Part shown: piece by piece, positions 43,344-51,917 of the stretch
How positions within the stretch are numbered: the first letter of the stretch is position 1
How the letters are laid out: the number at the start of each line of letters is the position of its first letter
Source of the DNA: Lewinellaceae bacterium
GTDB lineage: Bacteria > Bacteroidota > Bacteroidia > Chitinophagales > Saprospiraceae
Direction of reading: 5' to 3'
Assembly: GCA_020636225.1 (NCBI GenBank)
Contig: JACJYI010000003.1
Span: 124,001 to 188,000 of the forward strand
Length of the DNA: 64,000 nt
Program-made: the position numbers and the translations under genes
Notes under the pieces: model-generated
What the model saw: the letters and a program-made list of their open reading frames with translations, nothing else
Told to the model about the DNA's origin: nothing
The model's database searches: none

Positions 43344-45473
43344 ATGAGCTATGAAACCAAGAATATCCGGAATGTCGTCCTGCTCGGACATTCCGGATCG
43401 GGTAAAACCCTCTTTAACGAATGCATGCTATTCGAGGCCGGGGCGATCAATCGCCGGGGCACCATTGAAGATCAGAATACTGTTTCTGACTTTTCCGATA
43501 TCGAACAGGAGCGCGGCAATTCATTGTTCACGACATTGATGCATGTCAGCTGGAAGGACTCCAAGATCAATATCCTGGATACCCCTGGTTTTGACGACTT
43601 CGTCGGTGAAGTGGTCAGTGCCCTCAAGGTGGCGGACACAGCTGTGATGATGCTGAATGCCCGCAGCGGTGTGGAAGTGGGCACCGAGCTGATCTGGGAG
43701 TACGTGGAGACCTTTCATACCCCTTCCATCTTCGTGATCAACCAGATGGATCATGAAAAAGCGGATTTCGATGTGACGCTGGAACAGGCCATCAGCCGAT
43801 TCGGTCCCAAGGTCATTCCCGTCCAGTTCCCGTATAATTCCGGAACATCCTTCAACAGCATTATTGATGCTTTGCGGATGGTGATGTATGTCTTTCCGGA
43901 GAACGGAGGCAAGCCGGAGAAGAAACCGATTCCCGACAGTGAAATGGCGCGGGCCCAAGCCATGCACCAGGCCCTGGTAGAGGCGGCAGCCGAGAATGAT
44001 GAGACCTTGATGGAGCATTTCTTTGAAGATGGCAACCTGTCGGAGGAGGAGCTGACCAAGGGGTTGAACATTGCCATTGCCCATCAGCAGATCTTTCCGG
44101 TATTCTGTGCATCGGCTACCCGCAATATGGGAAGCGGCCGGATCATGGGTTTCATCAATGATATCTGTCCTTCCCCGGCCGATCGGCCACCCAAGAAGCT
44201 CGAAGGTGGCGGCACCCTGGCCTGCGATTCTTCCGCACCGACCACCTTGTTCATCTACAAGACCATGTCCGAGCAACGCGTGGGGATCGTATCCTACTTC
44301 AAGGTGTATTCCGGAGTGGTCCATACCAGCGATGAACTGATCAACAGCCGGAATGGCAATCATGAGCGATTCGGCAACATCTACGTGTCCGAAGGGAAGA
44401 ACCGGGAGCAGGTGAATGAGCTCCGTGCCGGTGATCTGGGTGTCACGGTCAAATTGAAGGATTCCCATACCAATGATACATTGAATGTGAAGGGTACGGA
44501 TCGGACCATCGAGCGTATCCACTATCCCGAACCGCGGATCCGTACAGCGGTCAAGCCGCCAAGCAAGAGCGACACGGAGAAGGTGTCCAAGGCCCTGCAC
44601 CAGATCCAGGAGGAGGATCCCACCCTGATCGTCGAACATTCCATGGAGCTCAAGCAGCTGATCCTGCATGGCCAGGGACAGTTGCACCTCGATCTGGTCC
44701 GCTATCGGATCAAGAAGCTCTATGACCTGGACCTGGAGTTCATCCGACCGAGGATCCCGTATCGGGAGACCATTACCCGGGTGGCCAACGAAGTCTATCG
44801 CCACAAGAAGCAAACCGGTGGTGCCGGGCAATTCGCCGAGGTGCATATGCGCATCGAGGCCTGGCATGAAGGCATGGCCGATCCAGCTGATCTCTCGGTC
44901 AGGAACCGTGAAGAAGAGGATCTTCCCTGGGGTGGCAAACTGGTCTTCCTGTGGTGTATCGTGGGCGGATCCATCGACTCCCGATTCTCGAATGCCATCA
45001 AGAAGGGCGTGATGAGCAAGATGGCCGAAGGTCCGCTGACCGGTTCAGCTTGCCGGGATATCCGGGTATCCATCTATGATGGGAAAATGCACCCGGTGGA
45101 TTCCAATGACATGGCCTTCCAGACAGCGGCCACCATGGCGTTCAAGACAGCCTTCAAGGGGGCAGGTCCCCAGTTGATGGAACCGATCTACAACGTGGAA
45201 GTGCTTTGTCCGGAAGAATCCATGGGTGAGATCATGGGTGACTTGCAGACTCGCCGGGCCATGATCATGGGTATGGATGCCGATGGGCATTACCAGAAGA
45301 TCATGGCGCAGGTGCCGCTGGCCGAATTGTACCAGTATTCCTCGACCCTGCGGTCACTGACCCATGGACGGGCCAAACATACCCGCGAGTTCCATGAGTA
45401 CATGCCGGTACCTCAGGACATCCAGAACCAGTTGATCGCCGCCTACGAGGAGCACGAGGAAGCGGAAGATTAG
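43344..45473 (+). CDS. Elongation factor G paralog (EF-G2 type)
   Basis: 709 residues with the five-domain EF-G layout. The GTPase motifs differ from standard EF-G: P-loop GHSGSGKT (15-22) is intact, switch I reads ERGNSLFTT instead of RGITI, switch II reads DTPGFDDF (79-86) where EF-G has DTPGHVDF, so the catalytic His is Phe, and NKMD is NQMD (133-136). Later domains keep EF-G features (TGGAGQFAEVHM, GPLTGSACRD). A Bacteroides EF-G2 is reported to lack GTPase activity. The start has an SD-like AAAGGGAG 9 bases upstream, rare here. A strong terminator follows. Confidence 0.9.
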   Translation: MSYETKNIRNVVLLGHSGSGKTLFNECMLFEAGAINRRGTIEDQNTVSDFSDIEQERGNSLFTTLMHVSWKDSKINILDTPGFDDFVGEVVSALKVADTAVMMLNARSGVEVGTELIWEYVETFHTPSIFVINQMDHEKADFDVTLEQAISRFGPKVIPVQFPYNSGTSFNSIIDALRMVMYVFPENGGKPEKKPIPDSEMARAQAMHQALVEAAAENDETLMEHFFEDGNLSEEELTKGLNIAIAHQQIFPVFCASATRNMGSGRIMGFINDICPSPADRPPKKLEGGGTLACDSSAPTTLFIYKTMSEQRVGIVSYFKVYSGVVHTSDELINSRNGNHERFGNIYVSEGKNREQVNELRAGDLGVTVKLKDSHTNDTLNVKGTDRTIERIHYPEPRIRTAVKPPSKSDTEKVSKALHQIQEEDPTLIVEHSMELKQLILHGQGQLHLDLVRYRIKKLYDLDLEFIRPRIPYRETITRVANEVYRHKKQTGGAGQFAEVHMRIEAWHEGMADPADLSVRNREEEDLPWGGKLVFLWCIVGGSIDSRFSNAIKKGVMSKMAEGPLTGSACRDIRVSIYDGKMHPVDSNDMAFQTAATMAFKTAFKGAGPQLMEPIYNVEVLCPEESMGEIMGDLQTRRAMIMGMDADGHYQKIMAQVPLAELYQYSSTLRSLTHGRAKHTREFHEYMPVPQDIQNQLIAAYEEHEEAED

Positions 45474-45503
45474 ATTCTTTTGGGCAAACTTTGATGACGA
45501 CCA

Positions 45504-45538
45504 GCGGCCCCGGAACGAATGTTTCGGGGCCGCTTTTC
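45504..45538 (+). terminator. Intrinsic terminator of the EF-G2 gene
   Basis: A 13-bp stem (GCGGCCCCGGAAC with GTTTCGGGGCCGC, one G-U pair), loop GAAT, then TTTT. Confidence 0.9.
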
Positions 45539-45659
45539 GTAGACCATTGGGAGTGTGGAGGCATTTTCTGAAAGTCAGGGGAAGGTCTGGTGGCTATGGC
45601 ATTCGTATTGTGTCATAGAGCGATCAGGATCACGCATCTTCCAATGACGAATACGCTCC

Positions 45660-46685
45660 CTATCCCTTCCCTTCCTTTTCCAGTTTGCGAAGGCGCTTGT
45701 CCAGTTCGGGCAATTGCTTGAATACTGCGTAGGAGCGGACATAATTGCCATAGGGGATGGCCGGTGAGCCATAGACGGCCTGGCCTTTTTCAGTGATCGC
45801 GCCGGCCACGCCACTCTGCGCCTGGATGCGGGTCCCGTCTTCGATCCGGATATGCCCGACGATACCCACTTGCCCACCGATCTGGCAATGAGCCCCGATC
45901 CGGGTGCTGCCGGCGATGCCGGTCTGGGCGGCGATGACAGTGTGTGCACCGATCCGCACATTATGGGCGATCTGGATCAGGTTGTCCAGTTTGACCCCGG
46001 CTTCGATGACCGTTGCGCCCATGGTGGCCCGGTCGATGACGCAATTGGCCCCGATCTCCACATGGTCTTCCACGACGACATTGCCCACCTGGGGGACTTT
46101 GTCGTAGCTCCCGTCTTCCCGGGGAACGAAGCCGAACCCATCCGAACCGATCACGGTATTGCTATGGATCATGCATTCATGACCGATCTCGCAGTTGGCA
46201 TAGATCCGGACACCGGGAAACAGCACGCAATTCCGGCCGATCCGCACACCTTTGCCGATCGAGACCTGATCGTGGATGATGGTGCCATCACCGATCTCGG
46301 CACCAGCTTCGACGACACTGAATCGTCCGATGCTGACGCCTGTGCCCAATGTCGCTGTATCATCGACAAAGGCCTGGTCGGCCACGGTGCCACTGCCTGC
46401 CTTGCTTTGGTCAAATTGCTTGAGGAGGAAGGCGACGGCGAGCCGGACATTATCCACGCGGATCAGGGTCGCACTGATGGGCTGTTGCGGTTGAAACTGC
46501 CGATCGACCAGAAGGGCAGAGGACGCTGTGGTATAGGCAAAGGATTCGTACTTCTGGTCAGCCAGAAAAGAAATGGTGCCAGGGGTGCCGGCTTCGATAG
46601 GAGCTGGTCCCTGGATCTCGATCTGAGGATCTCCCTCGATGTCACCCTGGACCAGTTGGGCGATCATGGCTACAGTTACACGCAT
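45660..46685 (-). CDS. lpxD: UDP-3-O-acylglucosamine N-acyltransferase LpxD
   Basis: 341 residues. The N-terminal LpxD domain (about 1-100) starts MRVTVAMIAQLVQGDIEGD and has AGTPGTISFLADQKYES. The rest is a left-handed beta-helix of hexapeptide repeats (IGDGTIIHDQVSIGKGVRIG) with the catalytic His in QIAHNVRIG. A C-terminal helix (LPELDKRLRKLEKEG) completes the trimer. It adds the second acyl chain in lipid A synthesis. The start lies 4 bases after a TACCTTTA box. It is the last gene of the minus-strand run with the Opp-type genes, with a 102-bp gap. Confidence 0.95.
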   Translation of the reverse strand: MRVTVAMIAQLVQGDIEGDPQIEIQGPAPIEAGTPGTISFLADQKYESFAYTTASSALLVDRQFQPQQPISATLIRVDNVRLAVAFLLKQFDQSKAGSGTVADQAFVDDTATLGTGVSIGRFSVVEAGAEIGDGTIIHDQVSIGKGVRIGRNCVLFPGVRIYANCEIGHECMIHSNTVIGSDGFGFVPREDGSYDKVPQVGNVVVEDHVEIGANCVIDRATMGATVIEAGVKLDNLIQIAHNVRIGAHTVIAAQTGIAGSTRIGAHCQIGGQVGIVGHIRIEDGTRIQAQSGVAGAITEKGQAVYGSPAIPYGNYVRSYAVFKQLPELDKRLRKLEKEGKG

Positions 46686-46689
46686 GTGG

Positions 46690-46697
46690 TAAAGGTA
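46690..46697 (-). promoter_or_regulatory. Candidate -7 box for lpxD
   Basis: On the minus strand TACCTTTA (seven of eight matches to TAnnTTTG) ends 4 bases before the ATG at 46685: likely leaderless. Confidence 0.5.
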
Positions 46698-46787
46698 GGA
46701 ACCGGGTCGAATATCCCGGAATAAGACCGGTCCCTATTGCTGATCTTTTCCTCCTTTCCCGAGGATTATTCGCGGTTCGTTCGGGTT

Positions 46788-48182
46788 TTACCGTTGCCAC
46801 CTTACCCGCGGATCGGCCCGGCTATAGAGCAGGTCGGCCAGCAGGGAACCGGCCAGGGTAAGCATTGCTGCAAGGAAGAGTACGCCATAGACAACCGGCC
46901 AATCCTGGCTGACGATGGAGGCGTAGGTGAGCCGACCCATCCCCGGAATATTGAAGATCACCTCGATGGCCACGGATCCGGCCAGCGCGGCAGGCAATAC
47001 AGCACCAAAGAGGGTGATCAGGGGGAAAAGAGCGTTTCGAAAGGCATGTCGCCAGATCACCTGGCGTTCGGACAGACCTCTGGCCCAGGCCGCCCGGATA
47101 TAGTCCTGTTTCAGCTCGTGAAGCATGGCATTGCGCACATGCCGGGTCAGGTAGGCCAGCGATCCGTAGGTCAGGCAGAACACGGGAAGGAACAAATGGG
47201 AGGTGCGGGTGATCAGGATGTCCCATCCACTGTCATCCGGGCGAAGATCACCCAGGCCGATGGAGGGGAAGATGTCCAGACCGTACTCGGGTGTGGTCAG
47301 GAAGACCAGCAACAGCGTGCCCAGCCAGAAACCGGGAATGGAATACAGGGTATAGAGGAGCAGGGTGGTCCATTGATCACGTGCCGATCCGGCATGACGG
47401 GCCATCCACACCCCGAGAGGAATGCTCAGTCCATAGGCCAGGAGGATGGCCAGGCCGTTCATCAACAGGGTCCAGCGGGCTGCCTGACCGATCTTCCGCC
47501 AGATGGGTTGCCCATCCACCCACGACCGTTGGGCTGTCAGGCCGATCCATGAGGTGATCCACCGGTGATACCGGTTGTCCGTTCCATGCCATTGGATGGT
47601 CGGGATCCAGTTCCTCCAGACCACTCCCTCGGGGATAGCCGGAAGGGCTGCCCTTACCTGATGATAGCGCGCTGACTCCACCGTGTCAGGGAGGGATGCC
47701 AGGATCTTCATCGCCTGGTCCGGATCCGTGACCAGAGGCAGTCGGGCGAGATCGGTTCGCAGGCCGGCCAGGGTCCGGTCTCGCCCATTTGGGTCAACGC
47801 GGAGCAGGGCAGCTTGATACTGGTTGAGTTGATCGTACCAGTGCTGGACAGCGGCGGGGTCACCGGTTTTGGCACACCAGTCGAGAAAGGCCTCCCGGCG
47901 ATTCAGGGGCAGGATCCGGCAGGCTGTGTCGGGAGTGCTGGAAGCATGTATGCTGAAGTAGAATGCCGGGCGGTCCATGCCCAGTTCATGGGCAGCCCGC
48001 AGATAGGCCAGTTCGTAGATGCGCTGATCCCTCATCGGGCGAGAGGCATCAGGTTCCTGGTCATGGAGGTATTGTCGGACCGGATCACCAGGGGCTTGTT
48101 CCTGCATCCAGAAGGCCAGGAGGGATACCAGGGCCAGGGTGGGCAGGAGCAAGAGCAGTCGTCTGGTGAAATATGTGTTCAT
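46788..48182 (-). CDS. ABC transporter permease, Opp/DppB type, with long periplasmic insert
   Basis: 464 residues. First helix at 8-25 (LLLLPTLALVSLLAFWM), the family's APGDP motif just after it, then a soluble segment of about 200 residues before the second helix (about 245, LLMNGLAILLAYGLSIPLG). In typical DppB proteins this loop is 60-70 residues. The permease EAA loop is seen in IRAAWARGLSERQVIWRHAFRNAL (cited in part: AARGLS-like ARGLSERQVIWRHAF), and it ends IFNIPGMGRLTYASIV. It forms the transport pore for peptides or similar solutes. The binding protein gene is 24 bp upstream; no ATPase or second permease is present. Confidence 0.9.
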   Translation of the reverse strand: MNTYFTRRLLLLLPTLALVSLLAFWMQEQAPGDPVRQYLHDQEPDASRPMRDQRIYELAYLRAAHELGMDRPAFYFSIHASSTPDTACRILPLNRREAFLDWCAKTGDPAAVQHWYDQLNQYQAALLRVDPNGRDRTLAGLRTDLARLPLVTDPDQAMKILASLPDTVESARYHQVRAALPAIPEGVVWRNWIPTIQWHGTDNRYHRWITSWIGLTAQRSWVDGQPIWRKIGQAARWTLLMNGLAILLAYGLSIPLGVWMARHAGSARDQWTTLLLYTLYSIPGFWLGTLLLVFLTTPEYGLDIFPSIGLGDLRPDDSGWDILITRTSHLFLPVFCLTYGSLAYLTRHVRNAMLHELKQDYIRAAWARGLSERQVIWRHAFRNALFPLITLFGAVLPAALAGSVAIEVIFNIPGMGRLTYASIVSQDWPVVYGVLFLAAMLTLAGSLLADLLYSRADPRVRWQR

Positions 48183-48206
48183 GTTCGGGCTGGTACCATC
48201 CCGGCA

Positions 48207-49964
48207 TTATTGATGGGACAGAAAGGGCAGGTAATATCCCGGACGCATGGGAGAGGCTTGCATCCCCGTGATCGCCTTGCGCACGATGACCGGTTCCTTG
48301 GGGGCATAGAGGAAGATCACCGGTTGGTCCTTGGCGAGCTGGACCTGGAATGCCCGGTACAGGTCATAGCGCTGAGCCAGATCGGTAGTGGATCGGATGG
48401 CCATGATCAGGCTGTCGGCCACCTGGCTGCGATAGCCCACCCGGTTGGTGCCCCCGGGGGTATCGGAATCCGAATGCCAGCTCTGATAAGGATCATCATC
48501 AGCTGGCCCCTTGCGGGGCCTGAGGGCCGTCATCTCATAGTTGCCGCTGGCCATGTCGCCGAGGATGAGTTTGAATTCCCTGGATTCCAGGATCACTTCG
48601 ATACCAGCCTGCCGGGCGCCCTGTTGCAGGAGCAGTCCGATATCGCGACCGATCTCACTGCCGGCTGCCAGAAGGAGGGTCAGTTGAAGTTCCACTCGTT
48701 TGCCATTCAGTTCTTTGTCCACCGTGCCATTCCCATTGGTATCGGTCCATCCGGCTTCTGCCAGCAGGGAGCGGGCTTTGGCCGGATCATAGGGTACCGG
48801 CTGGATAGATCTGTTGTAATAGGGCTTGCTGGGATGGAACGGACCGATGATCCGCTCGCCCAGTCCGGAAAGGATGCTCTGGATCCCGAGATCAAGATCA
48901 AGGCAATGGGCCAGTGCCCGACGAACCCGCACATCCTGGAACTTGGGATGGTGATTGTTCAATGCCAGGTAATAATACTGCATGTAGACCGGCAGCCAGG
49001 TGCCGAATACCGTTTGGTCGACACTGTCGGCCTGCATGGCGGTAAAGGCTGCGGGTGTCAGTTCGCCGACCACGTCGAGACCACCATCCTGGAGCAAAGT
49101 AAGGGCAGCCTGTTCGTCGGCGATGATCTTGTAGCGAATGCGGTCTGGTTTGGCAGTGAACTGATCACCCTGGCCCGCCAGTTGATCCCCCCACCAGGGA
49201 GACTTTCTCTCGAGGACGATCTCCTGGCCGGCATCCCATCGGGCCAGGCGGTAGGGGCCGGCACCCTGTACAAAAGAGGTATCCCGCGAGTAGCGATCTT
49301 GGGAGAATTGGGCGGCAAATTCGGCCAGTCGGGGCTCTGTTTCCGCGAGCTGTTCGGCTGTTTCCGGGTTGGTCAGATCGGTGAGTGGTATGTCGGTGAG
49401 CAGGCCATGGGGATCGTAGATATGGGCTGGATAGAGGTTGAGGTTGCCGGTGGCCGGCATGGCCAGGAAGTAACGTTCGGCGGTCAGCACGGTAAACCGC
49501 CTAGGGTCGGTCGGGTCGAGGACCACGTCGTGAATGAAGGACAGGTATCCACGCCAGGCATTGGCCTTGACCAAGGGATTGAGGGCGGCCTTGAGGGTGA
49601 AGATGTAATCAGCCCCGGTGATCGGGGTGCCGTCATCCCATACAGCTTCCGGGCGGATGGTGTAGCTATACGCAGTACCACCGGCCAATGTGCCGGTGTC
49701 AATGGGGGTTTCAACGGGTAGGGATCCGGCGATGAGGGGTTCCAGCTCCAGGGTGATCGGATGGTACTCCAGCAGTGGAAAATGGATCAGTTTGATGACT
49801 TCCGATGCGTAGCCACTGGTCGACAGCATCGGGTGGATCCGGTCCGGGTCGGCTGCCAGCCGGGCCCGGATCTCCACAAAAGTTTGGCGGGGCTCGGCAT
49901 CGCGCTTACAGGCAGAGAGAAGGAGCAGGGATGTGAGCAGGAGGAGGAGGGATCGATTTGTCAT
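48207..49964 (-). CDS. ABC transporter substrate-binding lipoprotein (SBP_bac_5)
   Basis: 585 residues. Lipoprotein signal LLLLSACKRD with Cys19. The fold is the large Opp/DppA type: AYSYTIRPEAVWDDGTPITGADYIFTLK (cited in part: WDDGTPITGADYIFTLK), RFTVLTAERYF, VRRALAHCLDLDLGI and AGWTDTNGNGTVD with an EF-hand-like turn. It captures oligopeptides or related solutes and hands them to the permease encoded 24 bp downstream. The ATG at 49964 starts MTNRSLLLLL; an upstream in-frame ATG was rejected as it has no signal-peptide logic. Confidence 0.9.
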   Translation of the reverse strand: MTNRSLLLLLTSLLLLSACKRDAEPRQTFVEIRARLAADPDRIHPMLSTSGYASEVIKLIHFPLLEYHPITLELEPLIAGSLPVETPIDTGTLAGGTAYSYTIRPEAVWDDGTPITGADYIFTLKAALNPLVKANAWRGYLSFIHDVVLDPTDPRRFTVLTAERYFLAMPATGNLNLYPAHIYDPHGLLTDIPLTDLTNPETAEQLAETEPRLAEFAAQFSQDRYSRDTSFVQGAGPYRLARWDAGQEIVLERKSPWWGDQLAGQGDQFTAKPDRIRYKIIADEQAALTLLQDGGLDVVGELTPAAFTAMQADSVDQTVFGTWLPVYMQYYYLALNNHHPKFQDVRVRRALAHCLDLDLGIQSILSGLGERIIGPFHPSKPYYNRSIQPVPYDPAKARSLLAEAGWTDTNGNGTVDKELNGKRVELQLTLLLAAGSEIGRDIGLLLQQGARQAGIEVILESREFKLILGDMASGNYEMTALRPRKGPADDDPYQSWHSDSDTPGGTNRVGYRSQVADSLIMAIRSTTDLAQRYDLYRAFQVQLAKDQPVIFLYAPKEPVIVRKAITGMQASPMRPGYYLPFLSHQ

Positions 49965-50071
49965 GGGAGCGGGATCAGACCCTAAAAATAGCAGAAATTC
50001 CATGTGTTCGAACTCGTGACCCGAAGCGAACCTTCTCCCGGAGAATTGGTTTGGTGTAAAACATGTGCTTT

Positions 50072-50977
50072 ATGAGCGTCATCTTGATCGCCGGAGGGAC
50101 AGGAATGATCGGTCAGCACTGGATCCGCACCCAGGGAGACCAGTTCAGTGAGATCCGCCTGCTCAGCCGCAAGGCCGGGCAGGATGGCAAGATCCGTCGA
50201 TACGCCTGGGACCCCGCTGCTGGGACCTATGATCCGGATGCTTTCCGGGGAATCGACTTTGTCATCAATCTGGCCGGTGCCGGTATTGCAGACAAGCCCT
50301 GGACACCAGATCGAAAGCAGCTGATCGTAGATAGTCGACGACAAAGCGTGGAGACCTTGCAAACCGCATTGCGTCAGACGGGCGCCACCCCACGGATGAT
50401 CCTGGCGGCATCCGCCACCGGTTACTATGGTGACCGGCAAGATGTGTGGGTGGATGAGGCATCAGCAGCTGGTCCTGAATCGGAATTTCTCAGCGCGACG
50501 ACCCGGATCTGGGAGGAGGCCAGCCAGGGCCTGGCAGAAGCCGGTTATCCCCTGGCCATCCTGCGGATCGGGATCGTGCTCAGCAGGGAAGGCGGTGCCT
50601 TGCCAAAATTGCTCCTGCCCATGAAAGGAGGGATGGCCAACTATTTCGGGGATGGTCATCAGTATATGCCCTGGATCCATATCGATGATCTTTGTCGGCA
50701 GATGACCTGGATCCTCAAGGGCCAACATCAGGGGATCTGGAACGGTGTGGCCCCGAATCCGGTGACCAGTCGGGAAATGGCCAGCGCCATTCGCCGGGTG
50801 TACGGGGGATGGCTGACCATGCCGGTTCCGGCCATTGCCCTGAAGACCCTGCTCGGGGAGATGAGCGATACCGTTCTGACCGGAGCAAGGGTGAGTGCTC
50901 AGAAGGCGGTGGAATCGGGAATGACATTTCAATATCCGAAATTGGATGAGGCTTTGTTGGAATTGAAGTCTGAGTGA
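50072..50977 (+). CDS. TIGR01777 family SDR-like epimerase
   Basis: 301 residues. Rossmann motif ILIAGGTGMIGQHW at the N-terminus, YYGDRQDVWVDE in the middle (Tyr of the YxxxK-like site), and a C-terminal DUF1731 domain (VPAIALKTLLGEMSDTVLTGARVSAQ). The family (including SulA-linked and cell-division-associated members) is NAD(P)-binding; the reaction is not known. The ATG at 50072 begins MSVILIAGG. A fragment of a related gene (LGEMSDTLLTG) lies at 51874, 3' of the GxxExxY gene. Confidence 0.92.
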   Translation: MSVILIAGGTGMIGQHWIRTQGDQFSEIRLLSRKAGQDGKIRRYAWDPAAGTYDPDAFRGIDFVINLAGAGIADKPWTPDRKQLIVDSRRQSVETLQTALRQTGATPRMILAASATGYYGDRQDVWVDEASAAGPESEFLSATTRIWEEASQGLAEAGYPLAILRIGIVLSREGGALPKLLLPMKGGMANYFGDGHQYMPWIHIDDLCRQMTWILKGQHQGIWNGVAPNPVTSREMASAIRRVYGGWLTMPVPAIALKTLLGEMSDTVLTGARVSAQKAVESGMTFQYPKLDEALLELKSE

Positions 50978-51098
50978 ATGGATGGTTCATCCTGCATGAT
51001 GCGGTCATGCAAAACAGTAACGCAGCTTTGGCCTGTGACCTCATTCAATAATCTAACTCAATGGAATACCAGTTGTTATCAGTGGCGATGCGTAAATT

Positions 51099-51132
51099 GT
51101 CGGAATCAGGATTTTTAGGATTTCAGGATTAC
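51099..51132 (-). repeat. ATCCTG-type repeat, inverted copy
   Basis: On the minus strand this reads AATCCTGAAATCCTAAAA followed by ATCCTGATTCCGAC. It matches the two direct copies around the GxxExxY gene, in the opposite direction. The unit has an 8-9-base internal period. The rest of 50978-51360 holds no gene that I can support. Confidence 0.55.
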
Positions 51133-51239
51133 CTCTTGATCCAGAGATGAGGGAAGCGTGAATAGGTGTTCTGCTTAGAGATGGGGTTGTGGACTTGATT
51201 CGAAGGTCTTTAGTGACCCGCCAAAGTCAAAAACACTCC

Positions 51240-51283
51240 TTCATCCTGTTCATCCTTTCATCTTGTGAATCCTGATGCTGACA
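51240..51283 (+). repeat. ATCCTG-type repeat, left direct copy
   Basis: 44 bases matching 51798-51841 at 38 positions, with an internal 9-base period (CATCCTGTT CATCCTTTC). It lies 77 bp before the GxxExxY start. Confidence 0.8.
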
Positions 51284-51360
51284 GTTGGATTGAATATACA
51301 GGAAATGATTATATTACTTGGCTGAATCGGGATTTTTTGAATGAGATATTGCCAGGAATA

Positions 51361-51744
51361 ATGGATCAGGCAGATTGGGACGCAATAACCTATAAGGTGA
51401 ATGGATGTGCCATGAAGGTACATAACACTTTAGGCAATGGATTCCAGGAAGTCATTTATCAACGGTGCCTGGCTATTGAGATGACATCGGCCGGTATACA
51501 TTTTATACGTGAAGTGGAGCACGAAATCTTCTACAAAGGTCATTGTGTGGGTACGCGGCGTGCGGATTTTGTGGTGGAAGACGAGATCATAGTCGAATTA
51601 AAGGCTGTGATCGATCTGGAAGCAGTGCATTTGGCTCAAGCTAAAAATTATGTGGTAGCTTATGACAAAGCCATTGGTCTTCTGATCAATTTTGGTTCCA
51701 GGAGCCTTCAGCTCAAAAAGATCTATAATCCCAAATACCAATAA
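51361..51744 (+). CDS. GxxExxY protein (PDDEXK_3 nuclease-like)
   Basis: 127 residues. The defining motif GFQEVIY (GxxExxY) is in LGNGFQEVIYQRCLAIE. The likely active-site part is RADFVVEDEIIVELKA, with Asp, Glu and the ELK lysine, as in PD-(D/E)XK-type folds. Family members are widespread in Bacteroidota, and their function is not settled. I chose the ATG at 51361, in line with homolog starts; the frame is open upstream into the repeat. Flanking ATCCTG repeats and an adjacent gene fragment suggest it arrived by transfer. Confidence 0.88.
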   Translation: MDQADWDAITYKVNGCAMKVHNTLGNGFQEVIYQRCLAIEMTSAGIHFIREVEHEIFYKGHCVGTRRADFVVEDEIIVELKAVIDLEAVHLAQAKNYVVAYDKAIGLLINFGSRSLQLKKIYNPKYQ

Positions 51745-51797
51745 GATAAAGGCCAGTCTTAGATATATGACCAAACTTTTTCAATACTCCCTATCCT

Positions 51798-51841
51798 TAC
51801 ATCCTGCTCATCCTTTAATCCTGTGAATCCTGATTCAGACA
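51798..51841 (+). repeat. ATCCTG-type repeat, right direct copy
   Basis: 44 bases matching 51240-51283 at 38 positions; together they bracket the GxxExxY gene. Confidence 0.8.
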
Positions 51842-51873
51842 ATTAATGAACGAGCAAATTTCTGGCAGTTGAT

Positions 51874-51909
51874 CTCGGCGAGATGAGTGATACATTGCTG
51901 ACGGGGCGA
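51874..51909 (+). pseudogene. Fragment of a second TIGR01777 gene
   Basis: Twelve codons read LGEMSDTLLTGR, matching LGEMSDTVLTGAR of the intact gene at about 50863. Bases either side are not conserved, and a stop follows at 51916. The IS element begins two bases past that stop's first base. Confidence 0.65.
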
Positions 51910-51911
51910 GT

Positions 51912-51917
51912 TATTTA
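51912..51917 (+). repeat. IS target-site duplication, left copy
   Basis: TATTTA directly before the left inverted repeat; the same six bases follow the right one at 53479-53484. Confidence 0.75.

Noticed and set aside
43521..44867. Open frame of 448 codons opposite the EF-G2 gene
   Set aside because: No motif; a codon-bias shadow.
47814..49721. Long open frame on the plus strand (about 635 codons)
   Set aside because: It lies opposite the permease and substrate-binding genes, which have clear motifs; it has no domain and reflects the codon bias of the real strand.
49990..50060. TTCGAAC-like bases that resemble a tRNA T-arm
   Set aside because: No acceptor stem or anticodon arm can be formed around them; I found no tRNA in the window.
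51240..51841. The ATCCTG repeats as a CRISPR array
   Set aside because: Only two direct copies with a gene between them, a 9-base internal period and no regular spacers.
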